Part shown: positions 50,455 to 59,557 of the stretch, piece by piece
Layout of the letters: every line of letters starts with the position of its first letter
Numbering within the stretch: position 1 is the first letter of the stretch
Assembly (NCBI RefSeq): GCF_006715635.1
Contig: NZ_VFNP01000002.1
Location: 2,356,001 to 2,420,000 of the forward strand
Reading direction: 5' to 3'
Source: Streptomyces sp. SLBN-118
GTDB lineage: Bacteria > Actinomycetota > Actinomycetes > Streptomycetales > Streptomycetaceae
Length of the DNA: 64,000 nucleotides
Position numbers and translations under genes: made by a program
Notes under the pieces: generated by a model
Told to the model about the DNA's origin: nothing
Databases searched by the model: none
The model's input: only the letters and a program-made list of their open reading frames with translations

Positions 50455-51354
50455 TTATAGGGCGGTGTAGGCGTCGCGCCACGAGATGGCGAGGCGGGAG
50501 GTGTTGGTGTAGTCAGTGGCCGTCCACCGCAGTTCGCTGCGGCCGGGTCGGATCTGAAATAGATCCAGCCGGGAGCTCGTGGACAAGGCGGAGGAGGCGT
50601 TGCCTGACCCGTTGCGCAGGACCCATCGGGTGCCGGGGCGGGTGTCGATTTCGACGAACTCGCCAACGCCGATGGTCAGCAACAGTTCCAAGGACCGTCC
50701 GGTCTCGACGAACCAGACCCGCGGGTTGGTGACTGGGCCGTCGATGCGCAGCGTCGGGTGAGCGGCGAGGTCGCCGAGGTTGGTGAGCCATCCCGGACGG
50801 GCGGACGGGTTGGAGACGCCGGTGGTGATGGGCGCTGTCAGTGGCGCGCGGAAGCCGGGCACATTCTGCGAGATGTCCAGGGGCAGGGTCAGGGACTGCT
50901 GAACGTCGTCGTGGAAGCGCGGGTCGGTCGCGTTGAACTCCAGCTCAAGCGGGATCCAGCCGTGGATGCTCTGCGATGTGGAGATGGCTTCGGCTCGCCG
51001 GACGCGGCCGTACAAGCGACGCACATCCCGTCCTGGCCACTTCAAGCGCAGAACGGCGAGGGCGCCGGCTGCCTTTCGCACGGATGGAACTCCCGCGGCT
51101 TCGTGCAGACGGGCTAGAGCGTCTGTGGCGGCTGCCGGATCACCGGGCGTGCGGATGGAGGCTTCGATCCGCACGACGCGTCGGCCGTAGTAGTCGACCC
51201 CTGGATAGGCGCCATCGTCCACGGGGTTGTCGACATCTTGAGTGCGCAGTTCGGGAGCACCGAGACCGACCACGTCGGACACCAGGTACGGGGTACCCGG
51301 GCCCATCAGAATTCCCGCGAAATCGATTTGCCAGTCCTGGTTGAGACCCGCCAT
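50455..51354 (-). CDS. Distal tail protein (Dit-like, siphovirus-type tail component)
   Basis: 299 aa; ATG overlaps the tape-measure stop (TGATG). LMGPGTPYLVSDVVGLGAPE, YYGRRVVRIEASIRTPGDP and WIPLELEFNATDPRFHD are typical of Dit proteins, which cap the tail tube and attach the hub. Position directly after the tape measure supports this. Confidence 0.82.
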   Translation of the reverse strand: MAGLNQDWQIDFAGILMGPGTPYLVSDVVGLGAPELRTQDVDNPVDDGAYPGVDYYGRRVVRIEASIRTPGDPAAATDALARLHEAAGVPSVRKAAGALAVLRLKWPGRDVRRLYGRVRRAEAISTSQSIHGWIPLELEFNATDPRFHDDVQQSLTLPLDISQNVPGFRAPLTAPITTGVSNPSARPGWLTNLGDLAAHPTLRIDGPVTNPRVWFVETGRSLELLLTIGVGEFVEIDTRPGTRWVLRNGSGNASSALSTSSRLDLFQIRPGRSELRWTATDYTNTSRLAISWRDAYTAL

Positions 51355-54300
51355 CACAGCCGCCCTCCTCGCTGTGCGTTGCGCAGCCGTCGCATGATTT
51401 CACCGGACAGTTCCTGTGGAGAGGTGTCGCGGCCTTGAACGGTGATCGGCATGTGCTCAACCAGGGCCTTGGTCTGCTGCTGGACAACGGTGACCTTGAT
51501 GGCGGTCTGCGGTCGAGCCTCGACGAGGCGCATTGTGGGGGCGGCGGACGCGCTGGACAGGCGCATCCCGAACCGTGAGGCGACGTCGTTCAGGACGGCG
51601 GTGGCGCTGCTGCGCTTGGCTGCGCCGAGCGGGATGTACGCCTCGCCCTGCGCCTCCGGCTCGGCGAACTTGATCAACCCCCCGGAAGTTGCGTAGAGAC
51701 CAGGGGTGAGGATGCCGCCGTTGGCGTACGAGAGCCCCTTGTTCGCTCGGGCCAGGTCGGCGAAGAACTTTGCACCCTTGGAGCCCAGTGCGCTCTTCAA
51801 CCGCGACAGCGCGAGGTTGGCGATCTCGATGATGTGGTCCTCGTCGAGCCCGGTTGTGTTGGCCACTGCGTGCAGTCCCGTCGACTTGCTCTTGACCGCG
51901 CTGATGATGGCCACCAGATCCGGGAGGTCATCGCTGGGGACTGTCTTGCCTGCGCTGCGGGCGGCGTCGTTCGCGGCCTTGGCCTTCTTCTTGTCCTTCA
52001 CGGCCTGGGCAGCCAGGTCGGCCGCGTCCTGATCGCCCTGCGCGGCAAGCCGCTTGGCCAGGTCGCCGTAGCCGCCAGCGGCCAGCTTCGCGAGGTTCGT
52101 CTCGAAGCCGGTCTGGTCCTTCACCGCCTGGCGGAGCTGCCCGGTGTACTCGCCGAGGTTTGCCTTGGACGCGGCGGCCAGGTCACGGAGGTCCTTCGCC
52201 ATCGACCGCACATACCGCGAGCTGCCTGTGGCCATCTTGCGGGTGAGTGAGACTCCTTCCTCGCCCATCTCTGCCAGGGCGTTCGCGACGTCCTGTCCGG
52301 CGCGGCGGGCCACCGTGTCCAGGTCCTTGCGCCAACGCCTGGCGGTGGCGACAGAGGAGTGGAGCTTCTTGGCGAACAGGGAGAGGCTGAAGTTCCCCTT
52401 CTTGTCCTGAGAATCGCTCGCGATGCCGGACAAGGTGTAGAGCGACTGCGGCCGGTAGGTGAACCCGGACAAGCCACCGTCGGCGTGGTAGCTGACCTCA
52501 CCGCCGAAGCGCCGCGCGACTTCCTCGAGGATGCGCTTCGACCGAGCTCGCTTGGCCCCGGCTAGCGGTATGTACGCCTCACCCTGTGTCTCTGGCTCCG
52601 CCCACACGCGCCAGGAGCCACCTGGTGCAATCTGTGCCGTGTGCTCTTCACGACGACGCATCCCGCCGTTGGCGTAGAAGTCGAGCAGACCGCCGTTCGC
52701 CTGCCTCGCGGGGGCCTGGATCATGTCGGGGATGCCGTTGGCGTCCTTGTCCGATGGTGTGGCCTGGACCTTCGCAAAGAAGGGGATGGTCACGGCGGCA
52801 GGCTTGTTGACGCTGACGGTGATGGTCTTCGTCCCAGGGATGCGGCCCACGGCCGCGCCGATCCCGTCGAGCTGTGTCTGTACGGCGGCCATGTCGCCGG
52901 ACAGCAGCGCGGTGGTGAGAGCGGTGGCGGCCGCGGTTCCCTTGGTCTGGGACACCGCGACGATGAGGCTGAGCATCCCCGACCACTCGGAGTTCGACTG
53001 GACGCCTGCCGCCTTGAAGGCGTGGACCACTCCGGACAGGTCCGGGCCCTTGATGGGCATGTCCGCGCCGTACAGGTAGCCGAGCTGCGTGCGGATCTCC
53101 TCGACGTCGCCTTTGAGGAAGGACTGTGCGAGTGAAGTCGACGCTTCCTTGCCCCACTTGGCGGAGACGTCCGCCAGGAGGCTCATGCCCTGTTCGAGTT
53201 GTGCGGAGGCTGCCTTGGGCAGCTTCTTCGCGGCGTTCGCCATGTCCGTCACTGCCATGTCCTGCATGACGTGGGCGAGCTTGCCTGGGTCGTTGGTCGC
53301 CGCGGCGTCCGCCCAGGCCTCGGCGACCTTCTTCCCGTACTTGGCAGAGATCGCGGGCAGCTGTTCCAGGCCGGCGCGGAAAGCGGGGGTCGAGCGTGCA
53401 GAGGACTCCTGGATGATCGATTCGAGTTCGTCGGCGACCTTGCCCTTGCCGTTGCTGAGCTGCTTCACCAGCTCGTCGAGGATCGGTGCCGAGTCCGGGC
53501 CGAGATTGGAGAAGTGGTCGGCCAAGCCCAGGTGGCCTTCGGAAGCCAGCAGCCCCAGGTTCTTCTGGAACTCTCTCTGCGCCTTGAGCTGCTTACGAAG
53601 TTCCTCCACGTAGTCGGAAAGCGATGCCTTGGAAGCATCGGCGGATCGGCCTGCCTTCCGGTTCGCCTCGGCGACCTTGTCCTGGGCGGCCTTCCATGCC
53701 TTCGCGGGGTCAACGATCGAGGCGAGCGCCTTGCTCATTGCCTCCATCTGCTCGGTGAACTGCGGCGACCCGTTCTTGTCCGTCGGCAGGGCCTGCGTCA
53801 GGTCCCAAGCTCCGAGCATTTCCCTGCGGTTGTTCTTGATCTTGTTGTTGACGATGGCCATGTTTGCGGCAAGCTCGTTCTCCTTCTTGACCGCGTCGGA
53901 CCAGATCTTGTGCTGCTTGTTCAGCACGTCCTTCGCTCGGTCGAAGGAGATGTCGTAGGTGTAGGCACCGCCGGGGAGGATTTCCCACGACTCGGCCTTC
54001 TTTGCCTTCAGGTCATCCTTGAGGCGTTGCAGCCTCTGACCACCGGAGGTGATCGCGTCGATAGCGGTGGCGACGTCGACACCGGCGTCCTTGAGCTTCT
54101 TCACGTCGTCGCTGTTGGTCAGTTGCTCGGTGAGGGTGCGCAGTCCCGCTCCCTGCTCGCCTTCGTCCCGTTCCTTGCGCAGGGCATCGACCAGTTCCTC
54201 AGTGGCGGCCTTGGCCTTCTGTTTGCTGGCCGAGTACGCGGCGTAGACCCCAACCCCGATCGCCATCAGTGCGGTCAGACCGGCGACGGCGATTCCCGCG

Positions 54301-55631
54301 CCGCTGAGGACAGCAGGAAGCATCGAGCCTCCGGCTCGGGCGGCTGCGAGCTGTGTGCGGAACAGCGTGAGCTGCGCGCCGAATCGCAGGAACGCGGCCT
54401 TGCCGAGCAACGCGGCTGCCGACAGGGCGATCAGGACACCCATCAGCGACTTCACCGGTCCCGGCAGGTCGTTGACGGCTCCGGCGAGCACGTTCAGGTA
54501 CTCGCCGACAGTCTGCAGTGCGGGTAGCAGCACACGGGCCATGTCGATGCCGAGGGCAGTTGCCTGGTTACGGAAGAGACTCCACTGGCCTGCGGTCGTA
54601 TCCATCTGGATCGCGTACGCCTTCTGAGTCGCCCCAGCTCGTTCGACCTCCAGGCTGATGCCCTGGTACACGGAGGCATAGTTCTCGCCGTCGGCCGCTG
54701 AAAGGGCCAAGGCTGCGCGGACGGCTCGGATGTCCTTGAGAAGAGGGACCATCTTGTCCGCTGTACCGCCGGTGGCGTTGCGGATCTTCTCCATGACGAC
54801 GTACAGGCCGTCTTGCTGGAGAGCGGCGGCGGCCGACTCGTACCCGAAGCCCTTGATCATGTCGGACAGCTCTTGGGTGGGCTTCATCATGCGGGTCATC
54901 AGCATGTTGAGCGCGGTGACGCTCTCCGCTGCCGGGATGCCGGCGAGGGTGACGGCCGCGACTGCTGCACTGATGTCCTCGAACTTCACGCCCGCGGCGG
55001 CCGCCATCGGGATGACGTCGCCGAGCTGCTGGGCCAGCTCATCGAACGACACCACGCCGTAGTTGACCGTCTGGAACATGATGTCCATGACGTCGTTGGC
55101 CTGCGAGGCGTCCATGCCGTACGCCTTCAGCACCCCGAGCAGGGCGCGCGCGGACGTCTCGGTCGTCGTCAGGCCGGCTGCGGCGCCGCGGGCGGCGACT
55201 CGCAGGATAGTCATCGCGTCCGCGCCGTCGAATCCGGTCGAGACGACCTGGTACAAGCCCTCAGCGAGCTGGTCGGCGGTCTGGGGAAGCTGCGTGCTCA
55301 GTTCGACGATCTGGTTCGTGAACTGCTCGATGTTCGTGCTGTTGATCTCCTTGGAGATCGTGATCACGTTCGCCATGTGCTTCTCCAGCTCAATGGCGTT
55401 CCGCACGCCGATCACCAGCGCGCCGCCCAGTGCGGCGCCCATCAGCGTGAACCCGGTGACCATCGCTCGCCGGGTCCGGTCGGACCTCGCGGCAAGCTGG
55501 TTGAGGTCGCCGTCGAGACGGCGTATCTGTCCGCCGAACGCGGTCACTTGGCCTGCCGCAGTGCGCAGACCGCCGACTAGACCAGATACGCCCGCTTGAA
55601 CCTGGACGTAGAGGGTGTAGGCCCCAGCCAC
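51354..55631 (-). CDS. Tape measure protein
   Basis: 1425 aa, GTG start 3 bp after the preceding stop. An N-terminal phage-tail-tape-measure domain (AMVTGFTLMGAALGGALVIG, LPQTADQLAEGLYQVVSTG, FDELAQQLGDVIPMAAAAG) precedes hydrophobic segments around residues 395-475. A long helical body and a duplicated C-terminal element (EPETQGEAYIPLAGAKRARS and EPEAQGEAYIPLGAAKRSSA) follow. Its length sets tail length; at about 1.5 angstrom per residue this implies a tail near 210 nm. Confidence 0.94.
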   Translation of the reverse strand: MAGAYTLYVQVQAGVSGLVGGLRTAAGQVTAFGGQIRRLDGDLNQLAARSDRTRRAMVTGFTLMGAALGGALVIGVRNAIELEKHMANVITISKEINSTNIEQFTNQIVELSTQLPQTADQLAEGLYQVVSTGFDGADAMTILRVAARGAAAGLTTTETSARALLGVLKAYGMDASQANDVMDIMFQTVNYGVVSFDELAQQLGDVIPMAAAAGVKFEDISAAVAAVTLAGIPAAESVTALNMLMTRMMKPTQELSDMIKGFGYESAAAALQQDGLYVVMEKIRNATGGTADKMVPLLKDIRAVRAALALSAADGENYASVYQGISLEVERAGATQKAYAIQMDTTAGQWSLFRNQATALGIDMARVLLPALQTVGEYLNVLAGAVNDLPGPVKSLMGVLIALSAAALLGKAAFLRFGAQLTLFRTQLAAARAGGSMLPAVLSGAGIAVAGLTALMAIGVGVYAAYSASKQKAKAATEELVDALRKERDEGEQGAGLRTLTEQLTNSDDVKKLKDAGVDVATAIDAITSGGQRLQRLKDDLKAKKAESWEILPGGAYTYDISFDRAKDVLNKQHKIWSDAVKKENELAANMAIVNNKIKNNRREMLGAWDLTQALPTDKNGSPQFTEQMEAMSKALASIVDPAKAWKAAQDKVAEANRKAGRSADASKASLSDYVEELRKQLKAQREFQKNLGLLASEGHLGLADHFSNLGPDSAPILDELVKQLSNGKGKVADELESIIQESSARSTPAFRAGLEQLPAISAKYGKKVAEAWADAAATNDPGKLAHVMQDMAVTDMANAAKKLPKAASAQLEQGMSLLADVSAKWGKEASTSLAQSFLKGDVEEIRTQLGYLYGADMPIKGPDLSGVVHAFKAAGVQSNSEWSGMLSLIVAVSQTKGTAAATALTTALLSGDMAAVQTQLDGIGAAVGRIPGTKTITVSVNKPAAVTIPFFAKVQATPSDKDANGIPDMIQAPARQANGGLLDFYANGGMRRREEHTAQIAPGGSWRVWAEPETQGEAYIPLAGAKRARSKRILEEVARRFGGEVSYHADGGLSGFTYRPQSLYTLSGIASDSQDKKGNFSLSLFAKKLHSSVATARRWRKDLDTVARRAGQDVANALAEMGEEGVSLTRKMATGSSRYVRSMAKDLRDLAAASKANLGEYTGQLRQAVKDQTGFETNLAKLAAGGYGDLAKRLAAQGDQDAADLAAQAVKDKKKAKAANDAARSAGKTVPSDDLPDLVAIISAVKSKSTGLHAVANTTGLDEDHIIEIANLALSRLKSALGSKGAKFFADLARANKGLSYANGGILTPGLYATSGGLIKFAEPEAQGEAYIPLGAAKRSSATAVLNDVASRFGMRLSSASAAPTMRLVEARPQTAIKVTVVQQQTKALVEHMPITVQGRDTSPQELSGEIMRRLRNAQRGGRL

Positions 55632-55634
55632 TGG

Positions 55635-55979
55635 CTACGCCTTCTTCCTGGGCCGCAGCCCGACCTTCACCCCACGCCCCTCCGGACCATCCGGGACCTG
55701 CTCTTGCTCCATGGCGATCAGTTCGCAGCCGATACACCGGTGTGTCTCGGTGACGTACGCGAAGCGGTCGCCGCCCTCGCCCTCGTCCCACTCCTCCGGC
55801 CGGGTTCCGCACGACTCGCACAGCGACCGCGAGTAGGCGAGGTACGCGATGGCCTTCGCCCGGTCGAGCGCCGACCACCGTCCGTCTCCCGCTCCGGTGA
55901 ACTGCGAATGCGGGATGCCGTACGAGGCACAGACCTCCATCTCCGCGCGGAAACCCGAGTCGGAGATCAGCCTTTTCCC
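55635..55979 (-). CDS. Tail assembly chaperone, frameshifted extension (T part)
   Basis: Reached by a predicted -1 ribosomal frameshift at GGGAAAA (55973-55979); the new frame reads RLISDSGFRAE and then MEVCASYGIPHSQF without a stop, to 55635. It carries two CxxC pairs (CESCGTRPEEW and CIGCELIAME), a probable zinc knuckle, and a basic end RPRKKA. An internal ATG at 55940 could start it independently, but placement between chaperone and tape measure favours the G-T fusion. Length and position are standard for siphoviruses. Confidence 0.75.
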   Translation of the reverse strand, partial: GKRLISDSGFRAEMEVCASYGIPHSQFTGAGDGRWSALDRAKAIAYLAYSRSLCESCGTRPEEWDEGEGGDRFAYVTETHRCIGCELIAMEQEQVPDGPEGRGVKVGLRPRKKA

Positions 55980-56578
55980 AGGTCAGCCCTCAGCGTCTGG
56001 TTGACCAGGAGTGCGCACGTGAACAGGGCCTTGGCTTCGGAGTCCGGCCAGGCGTCGAGGAGTTCCTGCGCCTCCTGCTCGCTCATGCCGGGGACTTCGC
56101 CGCCCGAACCGTCGCGCTCGATGTGGCAGCCGGCGATGAGGGCAGCCGGGTAGGTCTCGACGTTGTACTCCATGCCCTGATCGGCCTGGGCTTCCGTCGG
56201 CGGGTGGTCGCGCAAAAGCTGTTCCCAGGCCGGTCGAGGCAGAGCCCGGAAGGTCAGGACGACCGTCGCTTCCTCCAAGGCACGTTCGGCGCTGTCGAGC
56301 CGCAGTTGCGCGGCGGCCACAGCCGGGCGGGCGACCGTCCACTCCTCGCGGTCAACTTCCGAGATCCCCTGCTCGATGGACTCGGCGCGGGCGACAGTGC
56401 GGGCCTTGGCCAACTCCAGGGCGGCGTCGGTGGCGTTCTTCTTCGCCTCGTCGTCATCGCACAGGCGGAGGCAGCGTTCCGGCAGCTTGCGCGCCTTGAG
56501 CCGAGCCATCTTGGCGGACCAGTGGGCGTCCCGGGCAACTGAGGCGGCGGGCGGTTCGATGGTCGTGGCGGTGGTCAC
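55967..56578 (-). CDS. Tail assembly chaperone (G part)
   Basis: 203 aa, GTG with GGGAG at -6. Helical and acidic; the end reads LRADLGKG at the slippery sequence CTG GGA AAA GGC TGA. Tail chaperones of this kind coat the tape measure during tail assembly and are made as a short and a frameshifted long form. It lies between the tail tube gene and the tape measure. Confidence 0.82.
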   Translation of the reverse strand: MTTATTIEPPAASVARDAHWSAKMARLKARKLPERCLRLCDDDEAKKNATDAALELAKARTVARAESIEQGISEVDREEWTVARPAVAAAQLRLDSAERALEEATVVLTFRALPRPAWEQLLRDHPPTEAQADQGMEYNVETYPAALIAGCHIERDGSGGEVPGMSEQEAQELLDAWPDSEAKALFTCALLVNQTLRADLGKG

Positions 56579-56592
56579 GCGGCACTCCCGGC

Positions 56593-57087
56593 TCAGAGTG
56601 TCTTCGCCGGCACGGCGGCGTCGAGGGTGGGCTGGTCGGTGATGCCGAAGGTGACCTTGAACTTCGCCGGTTCGCTGGCTGTGCTGTACGACGGGCTACG
56701 GCTGCCGACTCGGACGGGGAACACGTCGAGTGACTTGGACGCGGGCACGTCTCCCTTGCGCAGGATCGCGATGAAGCCGATGACCCCCTTGGACAGCAGG
56801 GTCTCGATGACATCGCTGACCTTGTCCTCGTAGAACGTGAGCGAGGAGTTGTCCGCCTTGTCCTCGCCGGGAATCGTCGTGGCGAAGGTCGATCCCATGT
56901 CAGGGGTATCGATCGGGGTGTTCTCCAGCGACCACCCTTCGACGTCAGAGATGGTGTCCGAAAGGTTGGTGGCGTTGGCTGGCCCTAGTTCGGCGCGGGT
57001 GGGAATGTTGTCATCGGAGGCGATCTTCTGCAGGAAGTAGAAGAGGGTGGTGCCTCGGCGCATGAAACGCTGCTGCGTGGTGGACAC
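56593..57087 (-). CDS. Major tail (tube) protein
   Basis: 164 aa, GTG start. RFMRRGTTLFYFLQKIASDD, TRAELGPANATNLSDTISD and LEVVEGWSLEN-like segments, then FKVTFGITDQPTLDAAVP, match actinophage tail-tube proteins. It would polymerise into the tail tube. Short for the family, with no extra Ig-like decoration domain. Confidence 0.82.
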   Translation of the reverse strand: MSTTQQRFMRRGTTLFYFLQKIASDDNIPTRAELGPANATNLSDTISDVEGWSLENTPIDTPDMGSTFATTIPGEDKADNSSLTFYEDKVSDVIETLLSKGVIGFIAILRKGDVPASKSLDVFPVRVGSRSPSYSTASEPAKFKVTFGITDQPTLDAAVPAKTL

Positions 57088-57219
57088 GCGACTCTCACTC
57101 TCCGGGGACGCTGATGGCCCCGGAATACGGCAGACCCGTCCCCAACAGATGAAGCTGGGAGTCGGCCCGTACCGAGTGGTCGGGCGTCCGCGATGGCCCT
57201 CCGCGGTGAGGTGCGGCGG

Positions 57220-57654
57220 TTAGCTGCTGAGAGTGGTGGCCTCGATCGCGAACCGCTGAACGTAACTGTATACGCCGCTGATGACAGTCACACCTTCCTC
57301 TTTGTCCAGCTCACGGGACATGACCGCGTAGCCGGCGGCGGCAATCGGATAGGTGTAACCGAGAGCCGTACGGGCGAGCATCCCCGCACGCACCTTGTCC
57401 GCCATCCACTCGGCCTGCTCGGCAGTCGTCGCAACAGAGGTGACCTGATAGACGACTCGGGCATCTGCACTGGCGTCGCCGAACGGCGGCCCGTCGCTGG
57501 TCGAGCCGACCGGATAGAGCACGCTGTATGGCGTAGCCGCGCCGGTCGGCAAGCTGCTGGAGGTGGGGGCCGTTCCGTAGCCGCACGAGCGGCCGGTCGC
57601 GAGAGCGAGCATGGCCTGCACGGCAAGGCTGAGTACGCGTCCCGATACGGCCAT
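57220..57654 (-). CDS. Tail terminator/completion-type protein
   Basis: 144 aa, ATG overlapping the previous stop region. VLSLAVQAMLALATGRSCGY, YSVLYPVGSTSDGPPFGD, DARVVYQVTSVATTAEQAEW and ARTALGYTYPI fit the minor capsid/tail-terminator family that caps the tube next to the head. Followed by a 130-bp gap before the tube gene. Confidence 0.7.
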   Translation of the reverse strand: MAVSGRVLSLAVQAMLALATGRSCGYGTAPTSSSLPTGAATPYSVLYPVGSTSDGPPFGDASADARVVYQVTSVATTAEQAEWMADKVRAGMLARTALGYTYPIAAAGYAVMSRELDKEEGVTVISGVYSYVQRFAIEATTLSS

Positions 57655-58085
57655 CAGTCACCCACCGCCGCACCGATGGCGGCCAGGAAGGCGGGCCTGA
57701 TCTGCTCGACAGCCGGTCCCACGTGGGGAAATGGGGGCTGGTTGTAGATCCTCCCGAGGATGTCGGCGCCGACGAAGCCGTATTCGAGGCGCCTGCTCTG
57801 CGGCTTGTTGGTCCCGACTACCGCTTCGACACTCATGCCGTTGGTGCTGATCTCGTGTGTCCAGGAACGGCGGTAGTCGCCGGTCGGGGCATTCGGCCCC
57901 GGCCTGCCGCTCGCATTGGCCTTGATCGCGGTCTCCAGCAGCATGGCGTAGTGCTGCACGACACTGGCCACAGCAGGTATCGCGGCTGCCGCGCGGGCAT
58001 TCAGCCTCGCCGCAATCTGCGGGGCGTTGGAGTACGCCCCCGCACGCGGGTGCGCGTTGGGGTTTGGGTTCTGCGGGGATGCCAT
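57654..58085 (-). CDS. HK97 gp10-like tail/neck protein
   Basis: 143 aa; ATG at 58085 overlaps the upstream stop. HYAMLLETAIKANASGRPGP, GDYRRSWTHEI and RRLEYGFVGADILGRIYNQP match the HK97 gp10 group of head-tail joining proteins. Coupled to both neighbours. Confidence 0.78.
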   Translation of the reverse strand: MASPQNPNPNAHPRAGAYSNAPQIAARLNARAAAAIPAVASVVQHYAMLLETAIKANASGRPGPNAPTGDYRRSWTHEISTNGMSVEAVVGTNKPQSRRLEYGFVGADILGRIYNQPPFPHVGPAVEQIRPAFLAAIGAAVGD

Positions 58086-58489
58086 CAGCTCGTCTCCTGG
58101 GCTTGGTCGAACTCCCCCCGCGCCCACTGCTGGAGCTGTGCCAGAACCGCCTTGGTGAATCCGTGCGGACCGCCGTCGAGGTCGGGGCGGGTGAGGGCTG
58201 CTTTCTCCAGCAGACCCGCGTCAATGGCCGACAGGAAGTGGGCTGCGGCCGGCCCCGGCTCGTACGGGACTCCGACGGCTACCCGGGCGCAGCCTTCGAA
58301 GTCTGGGCTGGTCCTGCCCTTGGCGAACTGGATGACCAAGTCTGCTGTCTGCCCAGCCTGTTGATGGATCGTGTACCCGGATACGACGCGCGAGTAATCG
58401 ATCCCGCCTATGTGTAGCGACGCCTTGCTGCCGTCCGCCGTGACCCTGACCTGCTGAAGGTCGGCGAGCGGCGTGTCCGTGATCTCCAT
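58085..58489 (-). CDS. Phage hypothetical neck-region protein, 134 aa
   Basis: Begins MEITDTPLADLQQVRVTADG and contains HIGGIDYSRVVSGYTIHQQA and FEGCARVAVG. No firm family, but its place between the DUF6093 genes and the gp10-like gene is occupied by similar small proteins in other actinophages. No clear ribosome site is seen. Confidence 0.7.
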   Translation of the reverse strand: MEITDTPLADLQQVRVTADGSKASLHIGGIDYSRVVSGYTIHQQAGQTADLVIQFAKGRTSPDFEGCARVAVGVPYEPGPAAAHFLSAIDAGLLEKAALTRPDLDGGPHGFTKAVLAQLQQWARGEFDQAQETS

Positions 58490-58529
58490 ACGCCGAGCGT
58501 AGGGCGATTCACGGAAGCCCCGATTCGCC

Positions 58530-58955
58530 TCATGACGGCGGCGTGATCTCGTCCAGTCGCGTCACCCGCACCAGTTCGACTGTTGACGCTTCGGCCGGAT
58601 CGAGAACTTGCCACGTACGGCCGCCAGTTGCCGCGCTCCCAGAATGCGCGACGGTGACCTCCACTCGGTCATACCGGGCTGGTACGGGCGCGCTGAGCGG
58701 AGTCAGTAGCCGGTACCAGGAGACCGTGTCGTCGAGCCACTGCTTCCCGACGATGCCCTCCGCCGTGACCTGGCCATGCCCAGACAGCACCGCACCAGAC
58801 CCCTCGTAGATCAGCTCGGCAGGTATGTCACCGAGGAGCCCGGTGTTCGGATCGAGAACCGGCGTACCGGTAGGTCGGGTCACCCGCACCGTGTCCAGGA
58901 GGAGCTTGGCCTCCAGCTCCTTACGGACTTCCTCCGGATCGATCGCTGTGGTCAC
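58530..58955 (-). CDS. DUF6093 family head-tail connector-type protein (copy 2)
   Basis: 141 aa, GTG start one base after the previous stop. LLLDTVRVTRPTGTPVLDPN and LDDTVSWYRLLTPLSAPVPA match DUF6093, phage proteins in the neck region. It is clearly paralogous to the next gene (shared YRLLTPLSAPV and TWxVxDxxExST). Confidence 0.78.
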   Translation of the reverse strand: MTTAIDPEEVRKELEAKLLLDTVRVTRPTGTPVLDPNTGLLGDIPAELIYEGSGAVLSGHGQVTAEGIVGKQWLDDTVSWYRLLTPLSAPVPARYDRVEVTVAHSGSAATGGRTWQVLDPAEASTVELVRVTRLDEITPPS

Positions 58956-58956
58956 T

Positions 58957-59388
58957 TCACGCCCCCGTCGTCTGGGTGTTCTGGTCCACCCACGTGGTGC
59001 GGACGATGCTCAGCGTGGAAGTCTCCCCGATGTCGATCACTCGCCAGGTCCGGCCGATGGCCGACTCGTCCTCGGCCGCCACGACGGCCACGGTGTCCTC
59101 GCGGGAGGCCACAGGCGCCGACAGCGGCGTCAGAAGCCGGTATCGGGACGGAGTGTCGTCCACGTAAGCCTGCCCGGCGATATGCAGGACGACGGATGGT
59201 CCGCCCGTGGGGAAGATCGCACCCGGGCCTTCGTAGATGGTGACGGGCGGACCAGGCTCGTACTGTCCGGTGTCAGGGTTGAACACGGGCTCACCCTTCC
59301 GCTCAACCCTGATCTTGTTGGTGAGGATCTTTCTCTCGACGATGGCGCTGACCGCCCCCAGAGTCAGCCCTTCAGTAGGCGCGCTCAT
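58957..59388 (-). CDS. DUF6093 family head-tail connector-type protein (copy 1), first remaining phage late gene
   Basis: 143 aa. TNKIRVERKGEPVFNPDTGQ, VDDTPSRYRLLTPLSAPVAS and GRTWRVIDIGETST are homologous to the downstream paralog. The ATG has no clear ribosome site, and the capsid, portal and terminase genes that should precede it are missing: beyond 59388 there are 169 bp of unassignable DNA and then a host-type permease. The phage deletion edge lies here. Confidence 0.75.
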   Translation of the reverse strand: MSAPTEGLTLGAVSAIVERKILTNKIRVERKGEPVFNPDTGQYEPGPPVTIYEGPGAIFPTGGPSVVLHIAGQAYVDDTPSRYRLLTPLSAPVASREDTVAVVAAEDESAIGRTWRVIDIGETSTLSIVRTTWVDQNTQTTGA

Positions 59389-59557
59389 ACGTTCGAGCGT
59401 AGCCGTGCCAACCGAGAGCCCGGATTCGCAAGCTCTTGTTCTGTCTCATCGGGCCTCAGAGGCCGGACAACCACTGAGAGCTCGGCCACGATGATGAAAG
59501 GTGCCGCTCGGTGGGGTGACCAAGCGGTGCACTGCCGCGCACCGTTGAGCACGGCGC

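Noticed and set aside
46921..59388. Contractile (R-type) tailocin
   Set aside because: No sheath, baseplate wedge or spike genes; the tube, Dit and hub layout is that of a non-contractile siphovirus tail.
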